A stretch of 64,000 nt of DNA, taken from positions 14,443,001 through 14,507,000 of the forward strand of contig NC_091246.1 in assembly GCF_042477335.2 (NCBI RefSeq), given 5' to 3'. The translations under genes and the position numbers were made by a program. The stretch comes from Ovis canadensis (taxonomy: Eukaryota > Chordata > Mammalia > Artiodactyla > Bovidae). The stretch's first letter is position 1. Every line of letters starts with the position of its first letter. Shown here one piece after another: positions 1 to 61,659 of the stretch. Below the pieces are notes generated by a model, which saw only the letters and a list, made by a program, of their open reading frames with translations, was not told the DNA's origin and made no database searches.

Positions 1-51016
<51,016 letters not shown>

Positions 51017-52190
51017 CCGTGACCTCAGCTAGAGGCTCTGGCAGAGAAAGCTGTCTTCCTTCTGCTCCTCACTCCTCGAGGCCTGGCTGTGGGAACTGGG
51101 AAGAGAAGACCATCTACCTTAGCATTGGGGAGATCTGCTCTGTAACGCGGACCTCGGCAGACACAAATTCTGTTTTATTTTGCATGTAATTGTAATCATT
51201 AGCAAGACTTTAAGCTTCAACCAATAGAGCATCATTTTGTAAAAGTTACTGTTCTTTTACTTAGTGCTGGTTGGGAGCATGTTTCTGGTATTTATGGTAA
51301 TGAGGACATTGGGTTTGGTTCGCAGCCACGGATCTGAATCATATTGGGACCACAAACAAATCATAGAATTAATTTGTGCCTCAGTTAATTGGGAATAATA
51401 TTTTGTGGCTTCTATCTCAAGTGGGAAGAAAAGTAAAATAATGTTTTAAAATTGTTTTATGTTCCTTGAGGAAAGCATTATGTATAAACAACATGGCTAT
51501 TAGTGGTCTCAACATTTGGTCAGATTCAATCATTTAAATGACTTCTTCACCTTGGATTAAGCAGAATGAAAATCGAAATCTATTCTTGAATGTTCTGAGC
51601 TTTCCTATGCTGACAGTAATATCAGTAATATCTTACCAGGTGATAGGCTTCCAGTTACAACCAGTTTGAGCCTCCCGTCACTACACTGTCCACAGGGACT
51701 GATTTTACTGCCTGTGAATGTTCTGCTAAAATTAGCAGTGTCAGAACTGGAACAGTCTAGAATTTCTGAAACAGTATTGTGCACGTTTGGGATGGTGAGC
51801 AGCATGCATCAGATGGCATGCACAGTAGTGAGTTACTCCCTTTTCCTCCAAATGTTGCTTCTTTTAACATAGTGGTTTTGTCAGTGTCTAGGCCATTTCA
51901 TTTATTTTTCTTTATGGTGCTTAACTGACTTCTGTCTTTTAGTTATTTTCTTTGGAAGAAATGGAATTGTTTTCCCTTTTCAGTGAGTCTAGAAAAAGCT
52001 TAATTCGTTTTGACAACAACCGTTTTGTTGCTGAGTTCTTGGGTAAGGCTAACAGTCTCTTCTATGCTTTTAATATCAGAACCAGACTTGTATTTCTCTG
52101 TGTAAGCTAACAGTAAGTGCTGCTTTTGATCTTCAGAGTGTGGACATACCCAGAACTGTGTAACCAAATAAATCTTTCCCTAATATAGCG
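51017..52190 (+). other. ELP1: ELP1 3' UTR (minimum extent)
   Basis: Unique AT-rich sequence follows the stop with no recognisable young repeat. The end is set here by the first canonical AATAAA at 52167; later signals would extend it. Confidence 0.6.
52167..52172 (+). terminator. Candidate ELP1 poly(A) signal, proximal
   Basis: AATAAA about 1.15 kb after the stop, the first canonical hexamer in the 3' UTR. A T-rich stretch follows around 52230. Confidence 0.5.
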
Positions 52191-52945
52191 AAATGTAAAC
52201 TGCAGAATCTAGGTGCGTTCACTGTATAATTCAGTTTTTTGTTTGTCTGAAAATGTTCACAAAATAATAGAAAAAGAAGATCTGTAATTAAGTGCACAAC
52301 ATCGAGAGGCTGCAAGTGCTTTGTGACTACCCACATGACATTTTAATATAGTGTTCTTGCTATAGATAATAGTAGAGGGATCCATGCTGATAGAAGTGAA
52401 CATGTCTTGATAATGGCGTGACTTTGCATGGAAATTCACTTTCCTTAAAATAATGAAGCAGCAAAAAATAACTTGTGTGAATACAAGTTACTGTCACTTA
52501 CTCTCATCTGAGCAAGATGGGATTTTATTCATCTGGAGAAGCAGCAGGTGGGAGCAAACCTTCCAAATTGAAGGGCAACGTCAAGGGGGAAGTCATGGGG
52601 GGAAATGGCTGTGTATGAGTAAAGGAGAACGTCCTGGTAGAGATGAATGCTTAATTTTGGAGAAAGATTCTGTCAAGTTCTAGAGGAGAGTATATGATTC
52701 TTCCCCCAAATTTGGGCTTTTCTGAAAGCAAATTCATGCTGCAGGCAGCCAAAAGCCTCCATTATTTTGTTGGTGCCACTGAATCAGCTTTGGTCAGATG
52801 CTCTGCACATCAAAAGGAATTGTGCAGAGGATTGTCTCCTGTAATCAAAGTGCATTTTAATTTAGACTCTTAAAAAAAGCTGGGGCAGGAGCTTATGTTT
52901 TTATCAGTAGAGCTTGGTATAATTTCTTAGTGCTGCATATTTTAA

Positions 52946-52951
52946 AATAAA
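52946..52951 (+). terminator. Candidate ELP1 poly(A) signal, distal
   Basis: AATAAA about 1.93 kb after the stop, followed by an alternating CA/TG stretch at 52972-53022. Another AATAAA lies at 53066-53071. Confidence 0.35.
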
Positions 52952-53065
52952 TTTATTTTCCATATATACCTACATATACACACACGTACATTTATGTGTA
53001 TATATACACACATGTGCATACATCTGAGGGATTCTCTCTAATTGAAAAGGATGTTTTTAGAAGTA

Positions 53066-53071
53066 AATAAA
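53066..53071 (+). terminator. Candidate ELP1 poly(A) signal, most distal
   Basis: AATAAA about 2.05 kb after the stop and just before the SINE at 53114. Its use would need transcript data. Confidence 0.25.
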
Positions 53072-53113
53072 ACTGACAGTTCTTAGTAATTGCAGGTGAC
53101 TATAAGTTTGGAA

Positions 53114-53413
53114 GGGCTTCCCTGATAACTCAGTTGGTAAAGAATCCATCTGCAATGCAGGAGACTAGTACGATTCCTGGGTCTGGAAGATCTGCTGGAG
53201 AAGGGATAGGCTACCCACTCCAGTATTCTTGGGCTTCCCTTGTGGCTCAGCTGGTAAAGAATCCGCCTGCAATGTGAGAGTCCTGGGTTTGATCCCTGGG
53301 TTGGGAAGATTCCCTGGAGAAGGGAAAGTCTGCCCACTCCAGTGTTCTGGCCTGGGACTGTATGTCCACGGGGGTCTCAGAGTTGGACACAACTGAGCGA
53401 CTTTCATACACGC
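53114..53413 (+). repeat. Dimeric Bov-tA / BOV-A2-type SINE with target duplication
   Basis: Two sense heads (GGGCTTCCCTGATAACTC at 53115 and GGGCTTCCCTTGTGGCTC at 53230), the second with the full tail ending CTGAGCGACTTTCATAC. The 10-bp duplication AAGTTTGGAA flanks it at 53104-53113 and 53414-53423. Confidence 0.92.
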
Positions 53414-53423
53414 AAGTTTGGAA

Positions 53424-53890
53424 AGCAAAATTAGCTTTCTTCCTCCTCCTGTGGCTGCCTGTAATCTTCTGTGCTTCACTAGAAGCACTACTTGGACAAG
53501 TCCTTGGGAGCCTTTGGTTGCCCTTCCTTGTCGGTCACATAGTAACTGGGGGAGGATGACCATTTTAGGAACTAGGTCACCCTAAATGTCTGAGATTTGT
53601 ACACGAGCCACAGTTAAGGTGATGATGCTTGCAGCCCTGAAGGCCTGCTCTCAATTCCTGCGCTCTCTGTGCTCCCTCAGCCCTTACCTGTGCTTCATGC
53701 CTGCTCTTCCTCCAGTACTCTTACTGGCTTTGAAGTCCCGGGAACTTCAAGACCAACAGATGTCCTGATATTTGGAAAGAACAAAGTCATGGTCACTCAT
53801 CTTAGTGTCTTTGGACACAGTCATTTAACTCACTGAGTCTTTTCTGCGGCCTGTGTGTCCACTGGGCTAACCAGGGTTTCTCAGCATTGT
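53424..53890 (+). other. Intergenic sequence after ELP1
   Basis: Unique sequence between two retroelements; nothing recognised. Confidence 0.5.
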
Positions 53891-53896
53891 TGATTT

Positions 53897-54235
53897 GTTG
53901 TTCAGTCACCAAGTCATGTCCAACTCTTTGTGACCCCATGGACTGCGGCATGCCAGGTTTCCCTGTCCTTCACTATCTCCCAGAGTTTGCTCAAACTCAT
54001 GTCCATTTAGTTGATGCCATCCAGCCCTCTTACCCTCTGTGGCCCACTTCTCATCCTGCCCTCAATCTTTCCCAGCATCAGGGTCTTTACCAGTGAGTTA
54101 GCTCTTTGCGTCAGGTGGCCAAGTATTGGAGCTTCAGCTCCAGCATCAGTCTTTCCAGTGGGTATTCAGGGTTGATTTCCTTTAGGATTGACTGACTTGA
54201 TTGTGCTGTCTGTCCAAGGGACTCTCAAGAGCACT
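53897..54235 (-). mobile_element. BovB 3'-end (ART2A-type) fragment
   Basis: Antisense tail: GTTCAGTCACCAAGTCATGTC, GCATGCCAGGTTTCCCTGTCC, GATGCCATCCAGCCC and GTGGCCAAGTATTGGAGCTTC. Confidence 0.9.
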
Positions 54236-54318
54236 GTTGATATTTTGGATTATATCATGCTGTGTTGTAGGGGGCTACCCTGTACATTACAGAATATTGA
54301 GCAATAGCCCCGGCCTCT

Positions 54319-54972
54319 AAGATCATGGCATCTGGTCCCATCCATTCATGGCAAAAAGATGGGGAAACAGTGGCTGACTTTATTTTTCTGGGTTCCAAAA
54401 TCACTGCAGATGGTGATTGCAGCCATGAAATTAAAAGACGCTTACTCCTTGGAAGGAAAGTTATGACCAACCTAGACAGCATATTAAAAAGCTGAGACAT
54501 TACTTTGCCAACAAAGGTCCGTCTAGTCAAGGCTATAGTTTTTCCAGTGGTTATGTATGGATGTGAGAGTTGGACTATAAAGAAAGCTGAGCACAGAAGA
54601 ATCAGTGCTTTTGAACTGTGGTGTTGGAGAAGACTTGAGAGTCCCATGGACTGCAAGGAGATCCAACCAGGCCATCCTAAAGGAAATCAGTCCTGGGTGT
54701 TCATTGGAAGGACTGATGCTGAAGCTGAAACTCCAATACTTTGGCCACCTGATGCGAAGAGCTGACTCATTTGAAAGGACCCTGATTCTGGGAAAGATTG
54801 AGGGCAGGAGGAGAAGGGGACGACAGAGGATGAGATGGTTGGATGGCATCACCAACTCAATGGACATGGGTTTGGGTGAACTCCAGGAGTTGGTGATGGA
54901 CAGAGAGGCCTGGTGTGATGCAGTTCATGGAGTGGCAAAGATTCAGACACAACTGAGCAACTGAACTGAACT
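54319..54972 (+). mobile_element. BovB LINE 3' part, sense
   Basis: AAGATCATGGCATCTGGTCCC through the ITADGDCSHEIKRR, YGCESWT and LRRADS-like coding pieces to the tail CTGAGCAACTGAACTGAAC. Frameshifts and a stop early in it show a dead copy. It forms the left arm of an inverted repeat with 55036-56150. Confidence 0.93.
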
Positions 54973-55035
54973 ACCAATCAGGTGTCAGTATGACATACCC
55001 CCTCCTCCTCTTACGATAACCACAAATATCTCTCA

Positions 55036-56150
55036 GCTCAGTTCAGTTGCTCAGTTGTGTCCGACTCTGCGACCTCATGAATCACAGCACGCCAAGCCTC
55101 CCTGTCCATCACCAACTCTCGGAGTTCACTCAAACTCATGTCCATTGAGTCAGTGATGCCATCCAGCTATCACATCCTCTGTCATCCCCTTCTGCCCCCA
55201 ATCCCTCCCAGCATCAGGGTCTTTTCCAGTGAGTCAGCTCTTTGCATCAGGTGGCCAGAGTATTGGAGTTTCAGCTTTAGCATCAGTCCTTCCAATGAAC
55301 ACCCAGGATTGATCTCCTTTAGGATGGCCTGGTTGGATCTCCTTGCAGTCCAAGGGACTTTCAAGAGTCTTCTCCAACACCACAGTTCAAAAGCATTGAT
55401 TCTTCGGCGCTCAGCTTTCTTTATAGTCCAACTCTCACATCCATACATGACTACTGGAAAAACCATAGCCTTGACTAGACGGACCTTTGTTGGCAAAGTA
55501 ATGTCTCTGCTTTTCAATATACTATCTAGGTTGGTCATAACTTTCCTTCCAAGGAGTGTCTTTTAATTTCATGGCTGCAATCACCATCTGCAGTGATTTT
55601 GGAGCCCAAAAAATTAAAGTCTGACACTGTTTCCACTATTTCCTCATCTATTTCCCATGAAGTGATGGGACCGGATGCCATGATCTTCATTTTCTGAATG
55701 TTGAGCTTTAAGCCAACTTTTTCACTCTCCTCTTTCACTTTCATCAAGAGGCTTTTGAGTTCCTCTTCACTTTCTGCCATAAGGGTGGTGTCATCTGCAT
55801 ATCTGAGGTTATTGATATTTCTCCCAGCAATCTTTGATTCCAGCTTGTGCTTCTTCCAGCTCAACCTTTCTCATGATGTACTCTGCATAGAAGTTAAATA
55901 AGCAGGGTGACAATATACAGCCTTGACGTATTCCTTTTCCTATTTGGAACCAGTCTGTTGTTCCATGTCCAGTTCTACCTGTTGCTTCCTGACCTGCATA
56001 TAGGTTTCCCAAGAGGCAGGTCAGGTGGTCCGGTATTCCCATCTCTTTCAGAATTTTCCACAGTTTATTGTGATCCACACAGTCAAAGGCTTTGGCATAG
56101 TCAATAAAGCAGAAATAGATGTTTTTTCTGGAACTCTCTTGCTTTTTTGA
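55036..56150 (-). mobile_element. BovB LINE, 5'-truncated, antisense
   Basis: Antisense copy covering the reverse-transcriptase C-terminal half. It includes an FIDYAKAFDCVDHNKLW stretch, IRQGCILSPCLFNFYAEY, and LRYADDTTLM with the YADD catalytic motif, each in different frames. Truncated at CAAGAGAGTTCCAG, nearly the same point as the copy at 35714. Confidence 0.93.
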
Positions 56151-57248
56151 CATTACCAAATGTCTCTCGGTAGTCAAAACTGTTCCAGTTGGGAGCCAAT
56201 GGGCTAAGATGGCTTCAAATATTTACTAAAAACTTTTCATCTTTTTTTCTGTATGAGGAAGATGCTTTTTTTCTGCAAGGGCTACTAATATGGAACCAGT
56301 GAGAGAATTCATAAAAGTGCTTTGAAAAGAGATTATACAGTTGTTCAGCCTTATATTGGCATTTTTCATTTTAAAATGGCAGTATGGCATTTATTCCTAG
56401 GATGGCCTAGGAGTTCCCATTCTCTAGAATCATCTCCCATTGCCTCCACTTCATCAAGACCCTCTTCACCTTTTGGGGGTTCTTGATTGGGGGGTTCATA
56501 GACCCTTAGGAATCTGGAGATAGTGTATTTCTATAATCCTATGTATTTTATTTGATGTGTTTAAAGAATATTATTCTGAGGGGTCCATAGGCTTTAACCA
56601 CTCTGTCAAAGAGGTTCAAAGGTTAAGAATTAACCAGACTTCAACCTTCCCAACAATGAATGTTCTTCGAGTGTTGACAGTAGTGGTTTGGGCAGAAACA
56701 GGTAAACAAGGCAGACCTCTCTCAAGTCAGTGTACCCAACTCCTATCTGATGCCCTGATCCTCCAGGGTAAGGCTTATCCTTGCTGACTAAGCCCTTCTG
56801 TGGCTATTTTTGCTTCTTTCCTCTAGCTTGCTGGTGCCAGCCATCTGTGCTTACTCACCAGGCCTCCAGCGTGAGGCATTTGTGTCTTTCAAGGCTGTCT
56901 GTAAGGCAAACCTGGAGGTTATAAGGATGGCTCTGTAGGGTTTCTCCCTGAGCCTGGTAGAGATGCCATAGCTCTCCTATGCGTGCTTGAATGTGTGCGC
57001 CTTTGGGTGTATGTGTGGCTCAGGATCCTAGTAAGGCATTTGGGCTTCTGTATTTAAGCGGAAGAAACCTACATATCTAACAACTCTTAGGATCACCTCC
57101 TGGAGGCCACACACTAGTTTTCAAATGTTTATCTCTGGTAGTTTCTTCAAAGCTAAACTTTATTTTTGTTGTTTTATATCTCATATGTATAATCAGCTGT
57201 GTGAGGTAGGCGTTTGAATTCAATTTTACAGGTGAATAGACTCAGGTC
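56151..57248 (+). other. Intergenic sequence
   Basis: About 1.1 kb, unique or decayed; nothing recognised. Confidence 0.5.
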
Positions 57249-57249
57249 A

Positions 57250-57396
57250 CAGGCTTCCTGGTAGCTCAGTGGTAAAAAATCTATCTGCCAATGCTGGAGT
57301 CATGGGTTTGATCCCTGGGTCAGGAAGATCTGGAGAAGGACATAGCAACTCACTTCCCTGGCAAATCCCATGGACAGAGGAGTCTGGTGAGCTACT
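57250..57396 (+). repeat. Bov-tA-type SINE, 3'-truncated
   Basis: Sense: GGCTTCCTGGTAGCTCAGTGG, TTTGATCCCTGGGTCAGGAAG, ATGGACAGAGGAGTCTGGTG, ending at GAGCTAC. Confidence 0.88.
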
Positions 57397-58218
57397 TACA
57401 AACTGCCTGCAGGAATACCCCCTACCATGCTGGGCCCTGGAAGGGCTTCCAGGCCATGAGCGTCTTTATGTTCCTTCGGTTCCTCAGTTGGGTTAGAGTG
57501 ACCAGAATGGAACAACCTCCCACAAACCCACAGCATCCACTGCAAACCGGCAGCCTTTATCCTGAGCCCATTCCAAACTCTGTATACCCTGCAGGTTGAT
57601 GGAGAATCCAGTCCTGTCGGAGATGAGCAGCTGCTGTTTGAAGTGTCTGGAGATTGCCTGTGGGTTGCATCCTCATGACCTTAGTGCTGATAAACCAAGA
57701 TAAATCTTCCCCCAGTTTTTAAAGGGGGAAATCTGTATAGCACCTATTCCCTGAAGAGTTTTTCCCTTAAGATAACACATACTTTGCTCATAACGCATGG
57801 GTTTCAGCAGCTAGTCACCGTGATGGCTTGGTAAGAACTGATATTGAGACATCATAAGTGACTACTGGGACTAAAAGAAAGTGCAATCAAAGCAGGTTGT
57901 CAGATATCTTCATCAGCTCTTCTGAGCCTTCAGAGATGCTGATCAAGTGTGAAAGGTGCCCTGCTCCTTTGTGGGAGATTGAACCATTACCGTGTACTTC
58001 CTGTTGCTGTTTATTGAAAGGGATATTCTTACATGCCATGACAGCATTTACTCTTAAATCTATCGCACTCCCAGAGTTTAGCAATGCTATAGTACCTTAT
58101 GTGGGGGATATACAAAATAAGGGACAGATGAGTAATTGTAGAGATAGTTTCTCCCCCAAATACTTCAGCAATCAACATAATGCATGTCTTTCTGGTCCAT
58201 AATCATTCCCCCTTCCTT

Positions 58219-58240
58219 CCCTCCCCCCACCCCTACCCCC
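58219..58240 (-). other. G-quadruplex candidate downstream of ACTL7A
   Basis: On the minus strand four runs of 5, 4, 6 and 3 G are separated by loops of 2, 1 and 1 bases. It lies about 130 bp beyond the possible poly(A) signal and may act as a pause element, which is inference. Confidence 0.5.
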
Positions 58241-58371
58241 ACTGCCCCTCTCCTTCGTCCAGCCCCCACCATTGTTTGGGCAAATGCATATTCTAAGGCA
58301 GATGCTTCATGCATGAAGTTCTCAGTGCATAAGGAAAGAGAAACACACTGTGGAAGGAAACATGAGGATTG

Positions 58372-58377
58372 TTTACT
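58372..58377 (-). terminator. Possible ACTL7A poly(A) signal (AGTAAA variant)
   Basis: AGTAAA on the minus strand, about 100 bp after the stop. No AATAAA or ATTAAA lies between the stop and about 58190. Variant hexamers are common in testis transcripts. Confidence 0.3.
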
Positions 58378-58476
58378 ACTACAGAAGTGAACGGGCTGAC
58401 TCTGTTCCCTGTGTGTGAGATGGGTGCTCACCCAGCAAAGCCGATGCATGTCACAGCGACCATACTGCCTTGGAGT

Positions 58477-59778
58477 TCAGAAGCACCTTCTGTAGAGGAA
58501 GAAAGGTCCATGTTCCTCGTACTCAGAGCGGTGGACCCACAGCGGTTGGAAGCCCTGAAGCGACGCCAGGATGGAGCCCCCAGTCCACACTGCCGTGTCT
58601 CTCTCAGGCAGCACGCTTACCTGGGGGGTGTCATTGGGACACATGCTGCTCAGTTCCTTCTGCAGACGGTTAGGGAACCCTCTGAGCATAGTGCTCCCCC
58701 CGCAGAGCAGGATGTTCCCCATGAGGTCTCGTTTGAGGGCGATGTCACACTTGTTGAGGCAGGACACCGTCTGGGTGTGGAGGCCTAGCTGCATGGACTT
58801 AATCAGAGAAGGCTTAAAGAACATCTCCGAGCAGAGGAACCTTTCCTGGCACAGGCAGATTGCCTGCCCATCTGGCAGGGTGTACTGGATCATATGCTGA
58901 GTAGCTGGGACTTTCTTCTCTTCAATGGGGTCCAGGGCCACAAAGCAGCATTTCTTCTTGATGTCCTCCACGATGTCCAGCTGGCCCTCGGTGAAGTGTT
59001 TCCCTGCAGTGTTCATCAGGCCCATCAAGTAGGTTGTCAGGTCAGAGCCCGCATAGTCCAGCCGTCCGGTGATGCTGGGCAGAGGGTAGCCCTCGTAGAT
59101 GGGGACTACGTAGGACACGCCGTGGCCGACCTCCACCACCAGGCCAGAGGTCCTGCCGTAGGAGTACATGGACAGGCGGGACTGGTAGGCGATGTGCATC
59201 GCGGGTGTTCTGAAGGTCTCAAACAGCATCTCGGCATACTTCTCCCTGTTGGTGTGTGGGCTCAGGGGTGGATCTGAAACCAAGACCGCGTGCTCCTCTG
59301 GGGCAATCTTCATTTCTTGATGGAAGAGATATTCCCAGATATCCTGCACTGTATCCCAGTCCACAATAATGCCGTGTCGCAGAGGGTTAACCAGCTTGAG
59401 ACGAACCTCTGGGTTGATAAGCTCGTGCCCCACGAATGTCTCCTTGCGATTGTCGCCAGTTTTGGCAGTCTCCATGTAGGGTTTGCCCACTGTGGTTGAG
59501 ATCCTGTGGGTGGGCTTTGGCAGCCCGGCAAAGCCACATTTACAGTAGCCTGTGCCAAGGTCCACGACCACGGCTTTGGTCAGCTCTAGCTTGGGCTTCT
59601 TGACCTCAGGTGATGTTGTAGTTTCTGGCTCTGAATGGTTCCGGCGCACCCACACTGCCCGCTTGGCTGGGCCATCCTTCAAGGAGGCGGTCTGGAGGAC
59701 CTGTGTGTGTGGGGAGCCCTGCTCACCTACTCTCTCGGACGGCCCATCCCCTATGACTGCTGCCTGTGGTGCCCACAT
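58477..59778 (-). CDS. ACTL7A: ACTL7A, actin-like protein 7A (intronless, 433 aa)
   Basis: Testis actin-related protein known from the spermatid acrosome and perinuclear theca. A 433-codon uninterrupted frame starts [12 protein letters not shown], matching the human start I recall (435 aa). A variable N-terminal extension of about 65 residues precedes the actin fold. Phosphate-loop 1 reads [17 protein letters not shown]. The second phosphate loop reads [17 protein letters not shown], so the two Asp of actin DSGDG are Glu and His. The C-terminus ends LYRRCF, close to actin HRKCF. In-frame ATGs also occur at 59859 and 59793, but a CRE-like site sits only 20 bp beyond 59859, which favours the MWAPQ start. 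It is transcribed away from ACTL7B and towards ELP1. Gene order separates it from ACTL7B, as does the sequence. Confidence 0.96.
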   Translation of the reverse strand: MWAPQAAVIGDGPSERVGEQGSPHTQVLQTASLKDGPAKRAVWVRRNHSEPETTTSPEVKKPKLELTKAVVVDLGTGYCKCGFAGLPKPTHRISTTVGKPYMETAKTGDNRKETFVGHELINPEVRLKLVNPLRHGIIVDWDTVQDIWEYLFHQEMKIAPEEHAVLVSDPPLSPHTNREKYAEMLFETFRTPAMHIAYQSRLSMYSYGRTSGLVVEVGHGVSYVVPIYEGYPLPSITGRLDYAGSDLTTYLMGLMNTAGKHFTEGQLDIVEDIKKKCCFVALDPIEEKKVPATQHMIQYTLPDGQAICLCQERFLCSEMFFKPSLIKSMQLGLHTQTVSCLNKCDIALKRDLMGNILLCGGSTMLRGFPNRLQKELSSMCPNDTPQVSVLPERDTAVWTGGSILASLQGFQPLWVHRSEYEEHGPFFLYRRCF

Positions 59779-59878
59779 GCTCTCAAGAGCCATCTTGCTC
59801 TCAGAAAGTTCCTCAATCCCACCGGCCTCAAGGCCTGAAAGACTGAAATAAGAGGGCAACTTGAGAATTTCTCCAGTG

Positions 59879-59888
59879 GTGACATCAC
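59879..59888 (-). promoter_or_regulatory. CRE-like element upstream of ACTL7A
   Basis: GTGATGTCAC read on the gene strand, one base from the CRE core TGACGTCA and itself nearly palindromic. It lies about 101 bp upstream of the ACTL7A start. The same 10-mer, inverted relative to the gene, lies 100 bp upstream of ACTL7B. CREM-type factors are known activators of round-spermatid genes; binding here is inference. Confidence 0.55.
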
Positions 59889-59889
59889 T

Positions 59890-59904
59890 GATTATGACAT
59901 AATC
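59890..59904. promoter_or_regulatory. Perfect interrupted palindrome in the ACTL7A promoter
   Basis: GATTATG, one central A, then CATAATC. This is a perfect 7-bp dyad directly beside the CRE-like element. It resembles paired bZIP half-sites, but no factor can be named with confidence. Confidence 0.4.
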
Positions 59905-60169
59905 GAGTGTCCCAGGGCTTTCTAGTTACTGGGAACCTTTGTCTTGTGTTAGGGTATATTTGAGATAGAGTTTTTGAAGTGATTTCCTTTTTTCTAAATT
60001 TTGTAATAAACCTGGCTTATCCAATCAGTATTCTTGCCTCGCTATGTGCAAGGCAGGCAGCAGTGAGGGGAACAAAAGGACAAAAATCTCTGCCCTCAGA
60101 GAACTTATATTCTAGTCAGTGGGGGTTGGGGGAGAGACAGACAATAACCAAAATAAATATATGGGGGGG

Positions 60170-60345
60170 GGTGGTTAGTCACTCAGTCATGTCCAACTCT
60201 TTGGACCCTGTGGATTGTAGCCCTTCAGGCTCCTCTGCCCATGGAATTCTACAGGCAAGAATACTGGAGTTGGTTGCATTTCCTCTAAAGATGTTCAGAG
60301 ATTGAACCTGGATCTCTTGCATTGCAGGCAGATTCTCTCTTCACA
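60170..60345 (-). repeat. Bov-tA-type SINE between ACTL7A and ACTL7B
   Basis: Antisense: GTTAGTCACTCAGTCATGTCC, CCTTCAGGCTCCTCTGCCC and ATTGCAGGCAGATTCT. A G9 run precedes it at 60163. Confidence 0.9.
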
Positions 60346-60695
60346 GGCCATTGCTAGGACTTTGGCTCTAACTCTGCATGAGGTCAGAAAGCACTAGAGA
60401 ATTTTGAGCAAAGACATGATACCATCTGACTTAGGACCAGTTGCTGCTATGGCAACTCTGCCAAGCACTTACAAAAGGTAATATATTCACAGATTCCAGG
60501 GATTCAGATGAGGACATCTTGCGGGGGGGTGGGCAGGTCATTATTCACCCTGTGCCACTTGACCTGTAAGACACTCAAAGCCTGGCATGCTCGGTTTTAC
60601 AAGCTCCTCCCCCACTGCCCATGCTTGCCGTCCTTAGCCCTTCGTGTCATCAGTTAAATCCAAGCCCTTACCTCTAGCATTTGAGGTCCCCCCAA
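60346..60695 (+). other. ACTL7A-ACTL7B intergenic, unique part 1
   Basis: 350 bp; nothing recognised beyond a short G run at 60522-60529. Confidence 0.5.
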
Positions 60696-60699
60696 CCCC

Positions 60700-60905
60700 T
60701 GATGGCTCAGCGGGTAAAGAAGCTACCTGTAATACAGGAGCCTCCAGAGATGTGGGTTCGATCCCTGGACCAGGAAGATCCCCTGGAGTAGCAAACGGCG
60801 ATTCACTCCAGTATCCTTGCCTGAAAAATCCCTTGGACAAAGGAGCCTGGCGAGCTACAGTCCAGAGGGTTGCAGAAAGTGGAACATGACCGAGCACATG
60901 CACCT
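60700..60905 (+). repeat. Bov-tA-type SINE between ACTL7A and ACTL7B
   Basis: Sense copy: CTGATGGCTCAGCGGGTAAAG, GTTCGATCCCTGGACCAGGAA, GGAGCCTGGCGAGCTACAG and CATGACCGAGCACATGCA. Confidence 0.9.
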
Positions 60906-61415
60906 AGTTGCCTCCACGACCTTATCCTCATCTATTTTTCCAAACACTAACTATTGGAAACTGCACCATGCTTCCCTCAGAGCCTCTGCTCAGGCTACGC
61001 TCCCTGCCTGGGATGCCTGTCCCTCCTCTAAGCTACCGAACAGGCACCCACTTACCTTTCAGTACTCGATGTGGGCACCCCCTCTCTGCAGAACCTTCTG
61101 ACTCCCTCCCTCTGTGCTCCTGTGTCCTCCTAACAGACGTCCACCTGCAAACTCCTCTGCATCCATTCATCTTCCCGACTAGATTGGGCACTGCTTGTGG
61201 CCGGGTTGCTATCATTAGAGCTCTCAAATGCTTTAAGGAGACCTGGTACACTGAAGTTGGAGGAACTTGGGTTATAGCACGCTCCAAGAGCTGTTTGCTC
61301 TAGGGCAAGTCATTTGCATTCTGAACCTTGATTTCCTCAGCTCTGCCTATCTCCCAGGATTCTGTGAAGTGTCATGTGAGATGCCTGCTACAGTGCTTGG
61401 CTCACCGGGCTGTGT
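60906..61415 (+). other. ACTL7A-ACTL7B intergenic, unique part 2
   Basis: 510 bp, C-rich. Contains weak L2-like phrases (CCTCTGCTCAGGCTACGCTCC) at 60980-61100 followed by possible MIR-like sequence. Not firmly assigned. Confidence 0.4.
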
Positions 61416-61417
61416 GT

Positions 61418-61645
61418 GTGCTGTGCTAAGTCGCTTCAGTCACGTTCAACTCTTTGCAACCCTATGGACCGTAGCCTGCCAGGCTCCTCTGTCCATGGGA
61501 TTCTCCAGGCAAGAATACCGGAGTGGGTTGCCATGCCCTCCTCCAGGGTATCTTCCTGACCCAGGGGTTGAACCTGTGTCGCATACATCTGCATTGGCAC
61601 TACATCCAGTAGTGGGTTCTTTACCACTAGCATCACCCAGGGGAG
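61418..61645 (-). repeat. Bov-tA-type SINE between ACTL7A and ACTL7B
   Basis: Antisense: GCTAAGTCGCTTCAGTCACG, CCAGGCTCCTCTGTCCATGGG and TTCTTTACCACTAGCATCACC. Confidence 0.9.
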
Positions 61646-61659
61646 CCTTTGGCTCACTG

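Larger units (their letters stand above)
57397..58476 (+). other. Intergenic sequence downstream of ACTL7A
   Basis: Unique sequence, C/T-rich at 58206-58270 (the G-quadruplex candidate on the other strand). The part nearest 58476 should contain the ACTL7A 3' UTR. No gene recognised. Confidence 0.5.

Noticed and set aside
57425-57720. Possible exon-like sequence in the intergenic region
   Set aside because: A short open frame exists but there is no recognisable protein, no consistent splice signals and no homology I can name.
58894-59277. 127-codon plus-strand frame inside ACTL7A, and similar frames over both actin-like genes
   Set aside because: These are reverse-frame shadows of GC-rich ACTL7A and ACTL7B coding sequence.
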